Shown: positions 1 to 8,825 of the stretch, piece by piece
Layout of the letters: each line of letters begins with the position of its first letter
How positions within the stretch are numbered: the stretch's first letter is position 1
From: Hyphomicrobiales bacterium
GTDB taxonomy: Bacteria > Pseudomonadota > Alphaproteobacteria > Rhizobiales > Rhizobiaceae
Reading direction: 5' to 3'
DNA length: 64,000 nucleotides
Assembly: GCA_900472785.1 (NCBI GenBank)
Contig: UCJH01000024.1
Location: 67,449-131,448, forward strand
Translations under genes and position numbers: made by a program
The notes under the pieces: model-generated
What the model was told of the DNA's origin: nothing
Seen by the model: only the letters and a program-made list of their open reading frames with translations
Database searches by the model: none

Positions 1-671
1 GACCGCGCCGCCATGTCGCCGCAGGTGACGTCATTGGTCATGCGCCCTTCGACGGCGGCCGCCTCCACGACATCGACCAACGTGATCTTGCCGAACGGCA
101 GATGCAGGTCGCCGAGCGACACGAAGAAGGACGAGGCATTGTAGCCGGAGATATAATGGATGTAGCTCGGTTCGCCCGGCTTGGCCGGATAGGTCATCAA
201 CGCCGCGCCCACGGTCGACGCCACCAGCCCCGTCTTCAGCCAGAGCGGCGAGCGGCGCGGGCGGTCGCCGATGAACAACACCATCAGGAAAAAACAGACC
301 GCAGCAAGGACCACAAGGCCGGCGACTAGGAGATGCAGGTAGGATCCGGCCAGAAACCGAAGCGCCGATCCGTCGAGGCCAGTGAAGGCCAGATCGAAGA
401 CATGTAGCGAAAAGCCTTTCAGCTGAAATTTTGCCTCCGACATGGCCGAAATCATCACGACAAGCGTCACGGACGCATAAATTGAAAAAACCGGACGCCG
501 GCTCAAAAGGAAAAGCACACCAGCAAAGGCTGCGATGACGGTCGTCATGAAGGGTACGAAGGCCCAGCGCGTATCAAAATAATGCAGCAGGTAAAGCGTC
601 GCGGCAGCAAGAACGAAGGCGATAAAAGGGTTTGCCAGCGCAGCCACCGCCCGAGCAAAAATAGGTTTCAT
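1..671 (-). CDS. Membrane sulfatase / phosphoglycerol-transferase-like protein, N-terminal part (truncated by window edge)
   Basis: Reading leftward from ATG at 671, 223 codons stay open to the window edge. The visible part has about four hydrophobic segments (residues roughly 10-30, 38-55, 60-75, 110-130). A stretch ending in KPGEPSYIHYISGYNAS follows, as seen after the membrane domain of LTA-synthase/MdoB-like proteins. That family transfers phosphoglycerol or phosphoethanolamine to envelope glycans or lipids using an outward-facing sulfatase domain, which would lie outside the window. The sulfatase call is inference from this N-terminal architecture only. A GGAG stands about 9 nt before ATG 671. 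An in-frame ATG at 689 overlaps a PhoB-box-like repeat (684-716) and is less likely. If that repeat acts as an activator, a later GTG start near 650 is possible. Confidence 0.5.
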   Translation of the reverse strand, partial: MKPIFARAVAALANPFIAFVLAAATLYLLHYFDTRWAFVPFMTTVIAAFAGVLFLLSRRPVFSIYASVTLVVMISAMSEAKFQLKGFSLHVFDLAFTGLDGSALRFLAGSYLHLLVAGLVVLAAVCFFLMVLFIGDRPRRSPLWLKTGLVASTVGAALMTYPAKPGEPSYIHYISGYNASSFFVSLGDLHLPFGKITLVDVVEAAAVEGRMTNDVTCGDMAAR

Positions 672-683
672 ATCAAGGGCTCC

Positions 684-716
684 GTTCATGACAATCTCAT
701 GAATATTTCATGACAA
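684..716 (-). promoter_or_regulatory. PhoB-box-like triple 11-bp direct repeat
   Basis: Read on the minus strand, three abutting 11-bp units occur: TTGTCATGAAA (716-706), TATTCATGAGA (705-695) and TTGTCATGAAC (694-684). The Pho box of proteobacteria is built of 11-bp direct repeats of the type CTGTCAT plus four A/T-rich bases, so spacing and sequence both fit. It lies only 13 nt before the chosen start of the membrane sulfatase-like gene. It could therefore repress that gene, or activate a transcript whose translation starts further in. Function is inferred. Confidence 0.5.
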
Positions 717-760
717 ATCTCATCCGCAGCCCAGGAAGACAAGGAACGCAGCCATATTCG

Positions 761-775
761 TTAAATCGCTGTTAA
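761..775. promoter_or_regulatory. Perfect TTAA-N7-TTAA motif (CtrA-type box)
   Basis: TTAA at 761-764 and TTAA at 772-775 are separated by exactly seven bases, the classical full CtrA recognition pattern of alphaproteobacteria. A third TTAA follows at 785-788. The site is about 90 nt upstream of the minus-strand membrane protein start and about 200 nt upstream of argC, so the former is the likelier target. Binding is inferred from the pattern only. Confidence 0.4.
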
Positions 776-973
776 TATGCATGGTTAAGAAGGCGTGAAG
801 GAATCGCACGGACGGCATCGGCGATTGCGATCCGGGCAGGCAGTGTATATATGCTCGAAAAGCCGTTCTCGGTCTTGTAGCAAGGCTTCGGCGGGCAGTT
901 AAGGCGTTGATTCAACCGGGTCGGAAACCGAATCCGAAACCTGCTTCAAGCATCTGGAAACACGAGGTTATTC

Positions 974-1906
974 ATGAAACCGAAGATCTTCATCGATGGC
1001 GAGCACGGCACCACCGGTCTGCAGATCCGCGTTCGCATGGCAGATCGTCCGGATGTGGAGCTTTTGTCTATTCCGGAGGCCGAGCGGCGCAATGCGGCGA
1101 TGCGCGAAGATCTCCTGAACAGCGCTGACGTCGCCATTCTCTGCCTGCCGGATGATGCCTCCAAGGAGGCGGTCGGTATGCTCGAAGGCAACAACAGCGT
1201 CCGGATCATCGACACCTCGACGGCCCATCGCGTGGCGCCCGGCTGGGCCTACGGTTTTGCCGAAATGGACAGCGACCAGCCGGAAAAAATCCGCTCGGCG
1301 CGTCTGGTGGCCAATCCCGGCTGCTATCCGACCGGCGCCATCGGCCTGATCCGCCCGCTCCGCCAGGCCGGCATCCTGCCGGAACGTCATCCGGTGACCG
1401 TAAACGCCGTTTCCGGCTATACCGGCGGCGGCAAGCAGATGATCGCGCAGATGGAAGACGAAAGTCATCCGGAGCATATCGCATCTCCGCATTTCCTCTA
1501 CGGCCTGCCGCTGAAGCACAAGCATGTCGGCGAGATGCAGACGCATGGCCTGCTCGCCCGGGCACCGATCTTTTCACCCTCTGTCGGGCGCTTCCCGCAG
1601 GGCATGATCGTGCAGGTCCCGCTCTATCTCGAGGACCTGAACGACGGCGCCACGCTTGAAAGCGTTCACGCGGCTCTGACCGCGCATTATGCCGGTCAGT
1701 CGATCGTCGAGGTTGTGCCATTGGCGACAAGCGCTGCCATGGCCCGCGTCGATGCAGTCGAACTTGCCGGCAAGGACACGATGAAACTCTTCGTCTTCGG
1801 TTCGACCGGTGGAGAACAGATCAACCTCGTTGCCCTCCTGGACAATCTCGGCAAGGGTGCCTCGGGTGCTGCCGTCCAGAACATGGACCTCATGCTGTCG
1901 GCTTAG
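974..1906 (+). CDS. argC: N-acetyl-gamma-glutamyl-phosphate reductase
   Basis: ArgC reduces N-acetylglutamyl phosphate to N-acetylglutamate semialdehyde with NADPH, the third step of arginine synthesis in the cytoplasm. The 310-residue length is that of the short (type 2) family. The N-terminus [14 protein letters not shown] is the nucleotide-binding segment. The catalytic cysteine is Cys117 in [11 protein letters not shown], and the [11 protein letters not shown] motif follows. The start is the ATG after the sequence CACGAGGTTATTC. It stands 46 nt before the next gene, a TauE permease, with no terminator seen between them, so co-transcription is possible. Confidence 0.95.
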   Translation: MKPKIFIDGEHGTTGLQIRVRMADRPDVELLSIPEAERRNAAMREDLLNSADVAILCLPDDASKEAVGMLEGNNSVRIIDTSTAHRVAPGWAYGFAEMDSDQPEKIRSARLVANPGCYPTGAIGLIRPLRQAGILPERHPVTVNAVSGYTGGGKQMIAQMEDESHPEHIASPHFLYGLPLKHKHVGEMQTHGLLARAPIFSPSVGRFPQGMIVQVPLYLEDLNDGATLESVHAALTAHYAGQSIVEVVPLATSAAMARVDAVELAGKDTMKLFVFGSTGGEQINLVALLDNLGKGASGAAVQNMDLMLSA

Positions 1907-1952
1907 GCCGCATGCCGATCCAGCAAGCGCAACGCGAGGACGAAGTACCATC

Positions 1953-2744
1953 ATGGGCGATACCGGTTTCCTCGCGCCCCTTGTTTTGAGGATCGCAGCC
2001 TCGTTGCCGGATCAAGGTCTTTATCTGCTCGCAGCCTGCACCTTCATCGCCGGCATGGCGCGCGGTTTTTCGGGGTTCGGCGCGGCCCTTATCCTCATTC
2101 CGATCGGCGGGTCGATCGTCGGCCCGAAGATCATATCGCCGGTGCTGCTGGTCATCGATACGCTGGCCGCAGCCGGCATGCTGCCGGCCGCGTTCCGTGG
2201 CGCGAACCGGCGCGAAGTCTTCACCATGGCCTCCGGTGCGTTGATCGGCGTTCCGCTGGGCACGGCTGCGCTGGCGCTGGCCGATCCGCTCATCCTGCGC
2301 TGGGCGATCACGGTTGTTTCGGCTTGCCTGCTGGCCCTTCTGGTCTCTGGCTGGCGCTATCATGGCCAGCCATCCGCGCCGTTGACAGCCGGGGTCGGCG
2401 GTGTTGCCGGGATATTCAGCGGAGCGGCGCAACTGGGCGGGCCGCCGGTCGTCGCCTACTGGCTGAGCGGCGCCAGCGAGGCTTTCGTCGTCCGTTCGAA
2501 CCTCATGCTCTACTTCGCGATTTCGTCGCTTCTGACGGCAATCAGCTATACGATCGGCGGCCTGTTCGTCGAAAGGGTTTTTGCCCTGACGCTGGTGATC
2601 CTGCCGCTTTATGGCTCCGGGCTCTATATCGGCTCACGTCTGTTCAAGCTGGCAAAGCCATCGACCTTCCGGTTCATCTGCTACGTGCTGATCGGCGCGT
2701 CTGCCGTTCTGGGCATGCCGGCACTCGACACTTTGCTGCGCTGA
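1953..2744 (+). CDS. TauE/SafE family (sulfite-exporter-like) membrane permease
   Basis: A 263-residue, strongly hydrophobic protein with about eight predicted membrane segments and two internal half-repeats. The first half carries ARGFSGFGAALILIP and the second GAAQLGGPPVVAYWL, the glycine-rich signature of TauE/SafE (DUF81) permeases. These move small organosulfur or organic anions; the substrate cannot be read from sequence. The chosen ATG is preceded by GAGGA about 12 nt upstream. Longer in-frame starts would overlap argC and lack family similarity. It converges on ctaA with a gap of only 6 bp and no visible terminator. Confidence 0.8.
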   Translation: MGDTGFLAPLVLRIAASLPDQGLYLLAACTFIAGMARGFSGFGAALILIPIGGSIVGPKIISPVLLVIDTLAAAGMLPAAFRGANRREVFTMASGALIGVPLGTAALALADPLILRWAITVVSACLLALLVSGWRYHGQPSAPLTAGVGGVAGIFSGAAQLGGPPVVAYWLSGASEAFVVRSNLMLYFAISSLLTAISYTIGGLFVERVFALTLVILPLYGSGLYIGSRLFKLAKPSTFRFICYVLIGASAVLGMPALDTLLR

Positions 2745-2750
2745 TACGCC

Positions 2751-3854
2751 TCAACCGCGCCCGGGGATGGCGATCTCGTGCGGATATTCGCCGACGAAGC
2801 CGCGCCAGTGGGCGATGGCAAAGCCGAGCACGACAAGCGCACCGCCTTGATGCAGCACGCCCCATCCGACCGGGACCTGCAGCAGGAGGGTCACGATGCC
2901 GATCATCGCCTGGATAGTGACCAGTGCAAACAGAAGCACGGAGCGGCGGGCATGCGTCGTTTGCGGCGCTGCGCGAAGCGACGCAATCATGTGCATCAAA
3001 ACCAGCGCGAAGAGAAAATAGGCGCCGCAGCGGTGGATGAACTGCACCGTCTTCGGATTCTCGAAGACGTTCAGCCAGAATGGTTGCTGGACGAAAAGAT
3101 CGCCCGGGATCATGGCACCATCCATCAGCGGCCAGGTATTGTAGCTGAGGCCGGCATCAAGGCCGGCGACCAGCGCGCCGAGATAGATCTGGACGAGCGC
3201 CATGACGGCGATGATCGCAGCCATCGTCTTCGAACGCGCAGTCGGCGCAGCCTCCCCTGCATGCTGAGAAAGCCCCCGCATGATCCACATGCAGGAGGCG
3301 AAGATCAGACAGGCGATCACGAGATGTGTTGCGAGCCTGTACTGACTGACATCCGTACGGGCAACGAGACCGGACGACACCATCCACCAGCCGATGAACC
3401 CTTGAAAACCGCCAAGCGCCAGTATGCCGACCAGCGGCAGCTTCAAATGCCGCTCGATGCGCCCCGTCACCCAGAAGAACAGAAGCGGCAGGGCGAAAAT
3501 CAGACCGATGGTGCGGGCGAGCAGCCGGTGCGCCCATTCCCACCAGAAGATCGTCTTGAATTCATCGACGGTCATGCCCTGGTTGATCTGCTGGTATTGC
3601 GGGATTTTCTGGTAGAGCGCGAACTCTTCTTCCCATTCCTGCGCACTGATCGGCGGAATGACGCCATGGATCGGCTTCCATTCGGTGATGGAAAGCCCGG
3701 ATTCCGTCAGCCGCGTCGCACCACCGACAAGCACGAGGGCGAAAAGAAACAGAAGCACGAAACCCAGCCAGAGCCGCACATGGGCGCGGTTGCGATCGAC
3801 CCGGTCGGTTGCCCGGACGAACGGCGGCTCGTCGATGATCTGTGCACTGGTCAT
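2751..3854 (-). CDS. ctaA: Heme A synthase (COX15/CtaA)
   Basis: Converts heme O to heme A for aa3-type cytochrome oxidase; an inner-membrane protein with eight expected helices. The 367 residues include the family landmarks [18 protein letters not shown] near the N-terminus, [12 protein letters not shown] (heme-binding His in the EWxHR motif), and later histidine motifs FIHRCGAYF and [10 protein letters not shown]. The ATG at 3854 is preceded by AGGAG at 9 nt; the in-frame TTG at 3872 is less likely. The gene stands alone, divergent from a DUF2842 gene, away from ctaBCDE. Confidence 0.93.
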   Translation of the reverse strand: MTSAQIIDEPPFVRATDRVDRNRAHVRLWLGFVLLFLFALVLVGGATRLTESGLSITEWKPIHGVIPPISAQEWEEEFALYQKIPQYQQINQGMTVDEFKTIFWWEWAHRLLARTIGLIFALPLLFFWVTGRIERHLKLPLVGILALGGFQGFIGWWMVSSGLVARTDVSQYRLATHLVIACLIFASCMWIMRGLSQHAGEAAPTARSKTMAAIIAVMALVQIYLGALVAGLDAGLSYNTWPLMDGAMIPGDLFVQQPFWLNVFENPKTVQFIHRCGAYFLFALVLMHMIASLRAAPQTTHARRSVLLFALVTIQAMIGIVTLLLQVPVGWGVLHQGGALVVLGFAIAHWRGFVGEYPHEIAIPGRG

Positions 3855-4037
3855 GATGCTGGCTCCTGACAACTCAAGCGCGATCCGTGCCGCGAGAGGC
3901 GAATTGTCTCAGCGATCGGGCTTCAAGCGTGTTGATTTGCACCAGAGCAGCATGCAAAACAAGACTTACCCCTTTGCGGCATGCCGTCGCGGCTGAAAGC
4001 TGCCGGCAGGACAGGCCGCCGAACCGGAAAGACCGCA

Positions 4038-4250
4038 ATGCCCGTACGTCTTCGAAAGCTGATAGGCACCGTCCTGATCGTCATTCTCGTCATCGTCTAT
4101 GCGCTGGCGGCAACGACCTTTGCCACGCTCCTGCTCGGCGCGTCGCCCTGGTGGGTGCATCTGCTGTATTTCTTCCTCACCGGCTTGCTTTGGGTTCTCC
4201 CGGCCATGCTGATCATCAAATGGATGGAAAAGCCGGCAAAGCCGCGCTGA
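4038..4250 (+). CDS. DUF2842 family small membrane protein
   Basis: A 70-residue protein with two hydrophobic segments (about residues 8-30 and 38-60) separated by a short loop with SPWWVHLLYF, and a basic C-terminal tail. Size, two-helix layout and position divergent from ctaA match the alphaproteobacterial DUF2842 family, whose function is not known. The start is the ATG after GGAAAGACCGCA; an upstream in-frame ATG at 3981 would add 19 residues without membrane or family character. It sits 12 nt before the metallophosphoesterase gene, so the two are probably transcribed together. Confidence 0.65.
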   Translation: MPVRLRKLIGTVLIVILVIVYALAATTFATLLLGASPWWVHLLYFFLTGLLWVLPAMLIIKWMEKPAKPR

Positions 4251-4262
4251 AAGGCCCGCCCC

Positions 4263-5018
4263 ATGCGCATCGCCGTCATCGCTGATATCCATGGCAACGA
4301 TCTCGCGCTGGAAGCCGTGCTCGCCGATATTGCTGCCCACGGCATAGGCGATGTGGTCAATCTGGGCGACTATCTGAGCGGCCCGCTCAATGCCGCCCGG
4401 ACCGCTGACATCCTTATGGAGCGCACGTTTCCGTCGATCTGCGGCAACCACGACCGCTGGCTGACGACGCGGGCACCAGCGGACATGAACAGCTGGGACA
4501 GGTTCTCCCACGCAGATCTGGCCCCGCGCCATTTGGACTGGCTGCGTTCATTGCCGCCAACGCTGGTCTACCGCGAGGACATCCTGCTCTGCCATGGCAC
4601 CCCGGCCAGCGACACCACCTATTGGCTTGAGGACCTGACGGCCGAGGGCGTGCTGCACATGTCGTCTCGCAAACGGATCGAGGAACTGGCCGGCGATCAG
4701 GATTTCCCGGTCATTCTTTGCGGCCATACCCATATTCCGCGCGCCGTGCGCCTCGCCGATGGACGCCTGATCGTCAATCCCGGCAGCGTCGGCTGCCCCG
4801 GCTACGACGATGACGAACCGGTTTTCCACAAGGTCGAGACGGGCTCGCCCGATGCATCCTACGCCGTCCTGGAAAAGACCGGACGGGAACGAGCCGGTAC
4901 GGCATGGACGGTCAACTTTCACCGTGTCCGCTACGACAACCTGGCCATGGCAAAGCTTGCCGCCGAACGCGGCCATGCGGAATGGGCAAATGCCCTGTCC
5001 ACCGGCTGGCTGGACTGA
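4263..5018 (+). CDS. Calcineurin-like metallophosphoesterase (YfcE/MJ0936 type)
   Basis: A 251-residue cytoplasmic enzyme with all metal-binding motifs of the family: DIHGN (D8, H10), GDYLSGP (D36), GNHD (N62-H63) and a late GHTHIPR. Such proteins hydrolyse phosphomonoesters or phosphodiesters with a two-metal centre; the physiological substrate is unknown. The C-terminal LIVNPGSVGCPGYDD is typical of the YfcE-like subgroup. The start codon follows the upstream DUF2842 gene by 12 nt. No strong ribosome-binding site is seen, which fits translational coupling. Confidence 0.85.
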   Translation: MRIAVIADIHGNDLALEAVLADIAAHGIGDVVNLGDYLSGPLNAARTADILMERTFPSICGNHDRWLTTRAPADMNSWDRFSHADLAPRHLDWLRSLPPTLVYREDILLCHGTPASDTTYWLEDLTAEGVLHMSSRKRIEELAGDQDFPVILCGHTHIPRAVRLADGRLIVNPGSVGCPGYDDDEPVFHKVETGSPDASYAVLEKTGRERAGTAWTVNFHRVRYDNLAMAKLAAERGHAEWANALSTGWLD

Positions 5019-5095
5019 CAAAACACTGCGACACGGCGTGGCCTTATCATTTTGCTAACCTTTTTTCCCGGTTTTCCGGGATGGGGAATGCCGCC

Positions 5096-5102
5096 CTATA
5101 AT
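5096..5102 (+). promoter_or_regulatory. Possible -10 element (TATAAT)
   Basis: A perfect TATAAT occurs in the AT-rich patch just before the long leader of the acetyltransferase gene, about 70 nt upstream of its ATG. No good -35 element is visible at the usual distance, so this is a weak call. Confidence 0.25.
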
Positions 5103-5173
5103 TTTTTAAAGGAAGTGACAGCGTTTGCGCGTTAGAAGGCAAGGCGGAAACGGATGGTTGGACAAGCGCAGAT

Positions 5174-6442
5174 ATGACGGATGTCGACTACAACATGATG
5201 CCCGTTGACGAGGTACGCGGTCGCGCATCGCGTGCGGCACGTGCTGCAGCAGTCGAAGCAGCAGCCACCAACAGCTTGAAGCTTTCCGTGCATGTCAATC
5301 TTGAAGCGCTGGAAGCGGACTGGCGGCAACTCGAGGCATCGAACAGTATTTCGCTGCATCAGGGGTTCGACTGGTGCAAGGCATGGGCACAGAGCCATGA
5401 CAATTCGCTGCTGCTGGTGCGCGGCAATCTCGGTCAGAAAACCATCTTCATCCTGCCGCTGGAGCTTGTCCGCGGACGGTTGTTCCGCACCGCGCGCTTT
5501 ATCGGCGCGCCGCACAGCAACATCAACACCGGCTTGTTTTCGACGGATATGGGCGATCTGACGCCGCAGCAATTTGCGACGTCGGTGATCGAGCAGCTCG
5601 GTGAAAAACTGTCCCGTGTCGCCGATATCGTGACTCTGGAGAAAATGCCGTTCGACTGGCGCGGCGAGCGCCATCCCCTTTCCAGCCTTCCGGCCGTGAA
5701 AAACCAGAACTCGTCCTACCAGTTGCCGCTGTTTGGAAATTTCGAGGCGACGCTGGCGCAGATCAATGCCAAGCGCCGGCGCAAGAAGTTCCGCGTTTCT
5801 GAAAAGCGTCTCGAAGCGCTCGGCGGTTACGACCATGTCGTAGCGAAGACGAGCGAGGAACGCCGCGAATTCCTGGACCTTTTTTTCGCCCAGAAGGCCG
5901 CCCGGTTCAAGGTTCTCGGCCTGCCCAACGTTTTCCAGGATGCCGAGACGCAGGCCTTCTTCCACCAGCTCGCAGCCCTCGGCGAAACGCAGGACGGCCA
6001 GCCGTTGGAACTCAATGCCATCCGCCTGCGCGGAGAAAACGACGGCCGGATCATTGCGATTGCCGGACTGTCGCGCAAGGGCGACCATGTCATCTGCCAG
6101 TTCGGTTCGATCGACGAGGATATCGCGGCCGACAGCAGCCCCGGCGAATTGCTGTTCTACCTGATGATCCGCCGTCATTGCGCGGAGGGTGCAGCACTCT
6201 TCGACTTCGGCATCGGCGACCAGCCCTACAAGCGCTCGTGGTGCACGGTCGAGACGATCCAGCGCGACATCATCCTGCCCCTGACCCTGCGTGGACGGAT
6301 CGCTGCATGGTCGCACCGCATGGTCGTTTCCATGAAGAGCGCGATCAAGAAGAACCGCCAGGTCTATGCCTTTGTCCAACGCCTGCGGCAGCGCCGGCAA
6401 GGCACGGCCGCGACCGCCCCTTCCGAGGCGGACGGCGACTGA
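5174..6442 (+). CDS. CelD/BcsL-type GNAT acetyltransferase of the polysaccharide locus
   Basis: A 422-residue cytoplasmic protein of the CelD group (COG5653), acetyltransferases found in cellulose and exopolysaccharide clusters. It has the typical two-part layout: an N-terminal domain with HQGFDWCKAWA and a C-terminal GNAT-like domain around residues 190-350. The C-terminal domain includes the basic KRRRKKFRVSEKRLE and the closing FDFGIGDQPYKRSW motif seen in this family. It probably acetylates a sugar of the polymer made by the downstream locus. It converges on the GumC-like gene with only 16 bp between stop codons. It may correspond to one of the upp genes of Agrobacterium; that match is inference. 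Confidence 0.75.
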   Translation: MTDVDYNMMPVDEVRGRASRAARAAAVEAAATNSLKLSVHVNLEALEADWRQLEASNSISLHQGFDWCKAWAQSHDNSLLLVRGNLGQKTIFILPLELVRGRLFRTARFIGAPHSNINTGLFSTDMGDLTPQQFATSVIEQLGEKLSRVADIVTLEKMPFDWRGERHPLSSLPAVKNQNSSYQLPLFGNFEATLAQINAKRRRKKFRVSEKRLEALGGYDHVVAKTSEERREFLDLFFAQKAARFKVLGLPNVFQDAETQAFFHQLAALGETQDGQPLELNAIRLRGENDGRIIAIAGLSRKGDHVICQFGSIDEDIAADSSPGELLFYLMIRRHCAEGAALFDFGIGDQPYKRSWCTVETIQRDIILPLTLRGRIAAWSHRMVVSMKSAIKKNRQVYAFVQRLRQRRQGTAATAPSEADGD

Positions 6443-6458
6443 ACTTTTCTCCTGGGTG

Positions 6459-8606
6459 TCAGGCTGCGCGACGACCCGGATGTCCCGGCTGCGGCAGGCT
6501 CGTCGCCGTCATCAGCACGATATCGTTGTAGCCGGCATCGCCGAATCCGGTGATCAGCTCGATGATGTCCTCGTCGCTGACGGCCGGGGCCGACAGGATG
6601 ATTTCCGTTTCGGTCGATCGCATCACCTTCCGCACTGCGTTGACGTCGGCCGGGCCACACTCGACCAGCACCGTGTCATAGGCATTCGACAGCGCATCGA
6701 CGATCATCTGCAGCCGCTCGATGCCCCGCATGGCGATCACAGGATCGGCGTCGCCCTGCGGAATGACATGGGCGTCCGAAAGCCGGTCGGCATGGATCGT
6801 CTCCGTGAACGGCACCTCGCCGGCAAGCAGGTTGGTGATCCCGGGCAGTTGCGTCGACTGGGCCATGAGGCGCGTCGGGCAGGCAGAGCCGGTCAGGTCG
6901 ATCAACACGATCTTGCGTCCCTCCTCCGCGATCAGCCGCGCCAGCATGACGGCCGCCGTCGAGCCCTGGTCGCCGGCAGGCGATACCGAAACGGCGACGC
7001 GGATATCATTGGTGCAGATGTGATAGGCGACGGATTCGACCGAAAAATCGTCGGCATCTGTATCGGCCGCAGAAACAGATGCGCTTTCCGAAACCGGCTG
7101 CTCGAGCAGGCTGCGGGCAACCTGCGGCTCGGCCTTTTTGACCTGTACCGGGGTCGCGGCAACGACGGGCTGTTCGGCAGGACGCTGATCTTCTTCATAA
7201 TCCACCGGGCGCAGGGCACGACCGCTGAAAAGCTCGCTCAGCATGATGACGACGCAGCTGATCAGGAAGGCGGCCAGGGCCGCGACGATGGTGATCGGCA
7301 GGACCTTCGGGAAATGCACCTCGGTCGGTTCGACGGCCTTTGAGATGATGCGGCCATCGGCAGGGGTCGAATTCGCGCCGGTGCGCGATGTCGCCTCCCG
7401 GTATCGTGCAAGATAGGTTTCCAACAGCTGCCGCTGCGAGGTGGCTTCGCGCTCGAGTGCCCGCAAGCCCACTTCGTCCTCGCCGGCCTGCGCCGAGGTC
7501 GCCTTCAGTGTATTGAGCTGCTGAACGAGCTGACGCTCGCGCAGCTGCGAGACGCTTGCCTCATTCTCCAAACTGCCAAGGATTTTCTGGGTTTCGGCAC
7601 GGATCTGCGCGCGGATCCCCTGCAATTGCGATTTCAGAGCCTTCAGCCGCGGATGACCGTCGAGCAACGTCGTCGACAGATCGGCAATCTGCCCCTGCAT
7701 CGTCGATTCCGTCTCCTTCAGGCGCTGGATCATCGCCGAACCGACGACATCGTTCAGCGTGTCGACGGCACGACCGTTGGACAGTGCGGACCGAACGCCT
7801 TCAGCCCGCGCCTCCGCATTGGCGCGTTCGCCCCGCACCCGGGCAAGCTCCGTGGAAATGTCGTTCAGCTGCTTGATGGCAAAAGTGCTGTTGTCACCCG
7901 TCGGCAGGAGATCCTGCGACGCCCGATAAGCAGCGGCTTTCGCTTCCGCGTCGCGCACCTTTTCACGCAGGTTGGCAATTTCCGGCTCCAGCCAGCGCGT
8001 CGCCTCGGAGTTGGAATCGAGCTTGGCGCCGCTTTGCAGCGAGAGATAGATCCTTGCCATCGCATTGGGTATCGCGGCGGCGAGCTTCTGGTCCTTGGAA
8101 GTGAACTGCACCGCGATCACGCGGGATTTCTCCACCTGATAGACCTGCAGTTTCTGCTGGAATTCCTTCAACACACGCTCTTCCGGCGGCAAGTCGAGCG
8201 GGTTCTTCTTGATGCCGAGCATGACCAAAAGGTCCGAGATCGCCGAGGGATTGGCGGTCGGATCGAACTCCTGCAATTCATAGAGCTTCATCTCGCGGGC
8301 AACCTGCTTGATGAGGTCGACAGATCGCAGCACCTGGACCTGGCTCGAAATGGCGGACTCGTCAAAGGATGCATCGGCCGGCGGCTGCTGCGCCTGGTTG
8401 ACGCCGGTAAACTCCGGCTGGCGCGATTCGATCAGAAGGCGGGTTTCGCTCTGGTAGTCGGGCGACATGAGGCTGGCGCCGACGAAAGCCATGCCGGCGA
8501 AGCAGACCGTCGCCAGAAGGACTCGGCCCTTCTTGTTCCAGATGGCACGGAAGAGCCCGCCGAGATCGATATCGACATCCTGATGACCGCCATTGACGCC
8601 CGACAT
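6459..8606 (-). CDS. GumC/Wzc-like polysaccharide co-polymerase with degenerate kinase domain
   Basis: A 715-residue inner-membrane protein. Residues about 15-60 hold the first Wzz-domain helix (IWNKKGRVLLATVCFAG). A long coiled-coil periplasmic region (about 180-400) follows, then a second helix near 420-445 with the preceding proline-containing Wzz motif. The C-terminal part (535-715) has the fold signature of bacterial tyrosine kinases but lacks a real P-loop: AGDQGSTAAVM replaces the usual GxGKST. Walker A' survives only as KIVLIDLTGS, and there is no tyrosine-rich tail. It should regulate chain length and export without ATP-driven autophosphorylation. It diverges from the Wza-like gene. 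The ATG at 8606 was chosen because upstream residues lack family character. Confidence 0.85.
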   Translation of the reverse strand: MSGVNGGHQDVDIDLGGLFRAIWNKKGRVLLATVCFAGMAFVGASLMSPDYQSETRLLIESRQPEFTGVNQAQQPPADASFDESAISSQVQVLRSVDLIKQVAREMKLYELQEFDPTANPSAISDLLVMLGIKKNPLDLPPEERVLKEFQQKLQVYQVEKSRVIAVQFTSKDQKLAAAIPNAMARIYLSLQSGAKLDSNSEATRWLEPEIANLREKVRDAEAKAAAYRASQDLLPTGDNSTFAIKQLNDISTELARVRGERANAEARAEGVRSALSNGRAVDTLNDVVGSAMIQRLKETESTMQGQIADLSTTLLDGHPRLKALKSQLQGIRAQIRAETQKILGSLENEASVSQLRERQLVQQLNTLKATSAQAGEDEVGLRALEREATSQRQLLETYLARYREATSRTGANSTPADGRIISKAVEPTEVHFPKVLPITIVAALAAFLISCVVIMLSELFSGRALRPVDYEEDQRPAEQPVVAATPVQVKKAEPQVARSLLEQPVSESASVSAADTDADDFSVESVAYHICTNDIRVAVSVSPAGDQGSTAAVMLARLIAEEGRKIVLIDLTGSACPTRLMAQSTQLPGITNLLAGEVPFTETIHADRLSDAHVIPQGDADPVIAMRGIERLQMIVDALSNAYDTVLVECGPADVNAVRKVMRSTETEIILSAPAVSDEDIIELITGFGDAGYNDIVLMTATSLPQPGHPGRRAA

Positions 8607-8665
8607 GCGCTTTACTCCGAACCAACACAACTTGCCGGCCACCGTAAACAAACATGGTAACACAA

Positions 8666-8772
8666 GGGTTAATGGGCGCGGGAAAGGGATTGTCGGCGTC
8701 CGCCCCTTCCCTGACTTGAGAAAACGACGGTCCGCTCAGGATTTTTCGGCGGCCTTTACCGGCTATTAACCC
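8666..8772. promoter_or_regulatory. Symmetric ATTAACCCT half-sites in divergent polysaccharide promoter
   Basis: The sequence ATTAACCCT occurs on the minus strand (complement of AGGGTTAAT, 8665-8673) about 60 nt before the GumC-like start. It occurs again on the plus strand (8765-8773) about 54 nt before the Wza-like start. Both genes thus carry the same 9-mer in the same orientation and at nearly the same distance. TTAACC resembles the CtrA half-site. A regulatory role is inferred. Confidence 0.35.
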
Positions 8773-8825
8773 TAACGGATCGATAACGTCTGGGTATGGC
8801 AGGAATTCCGGAGCGCGAGAGCCTA

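Larger units (their letters stand above)
672..973. other. Intergenic region between two divergent genes
   Basis: This 302-bp divergent promoter region holds the PhoB-box-like repeat (684-716) and the TTAA-N7-TTAA motif (761-775). The part nearer argC (about 800-970) shows no open frame with coding character and no clear hairpin or riboswitch. Confidence 0.6.

Noticed and set aside
2778-3869. A 363-codon plus-strand open frame opposite ctaA
   Set aside because: Antisense shadow; ctaA has clear heme A synthase motifs.
5066-5081. Hairpin TCCCGG-TTTT-CCGGGA after the metallophosphoesterase gene as a terminator
   Set aside because: The T tract lies before, not after, the stem on the plus strand, so it cannot be a normal terminator.
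5132-6400. A 422-codon open frame on the minus strand opposite the CelD-type gene
   Set aside because: It mirrors the GC-rich codon pattern of the plus-strand gene, has no family similarity and no ribosome-binding site; an antisense shadow.
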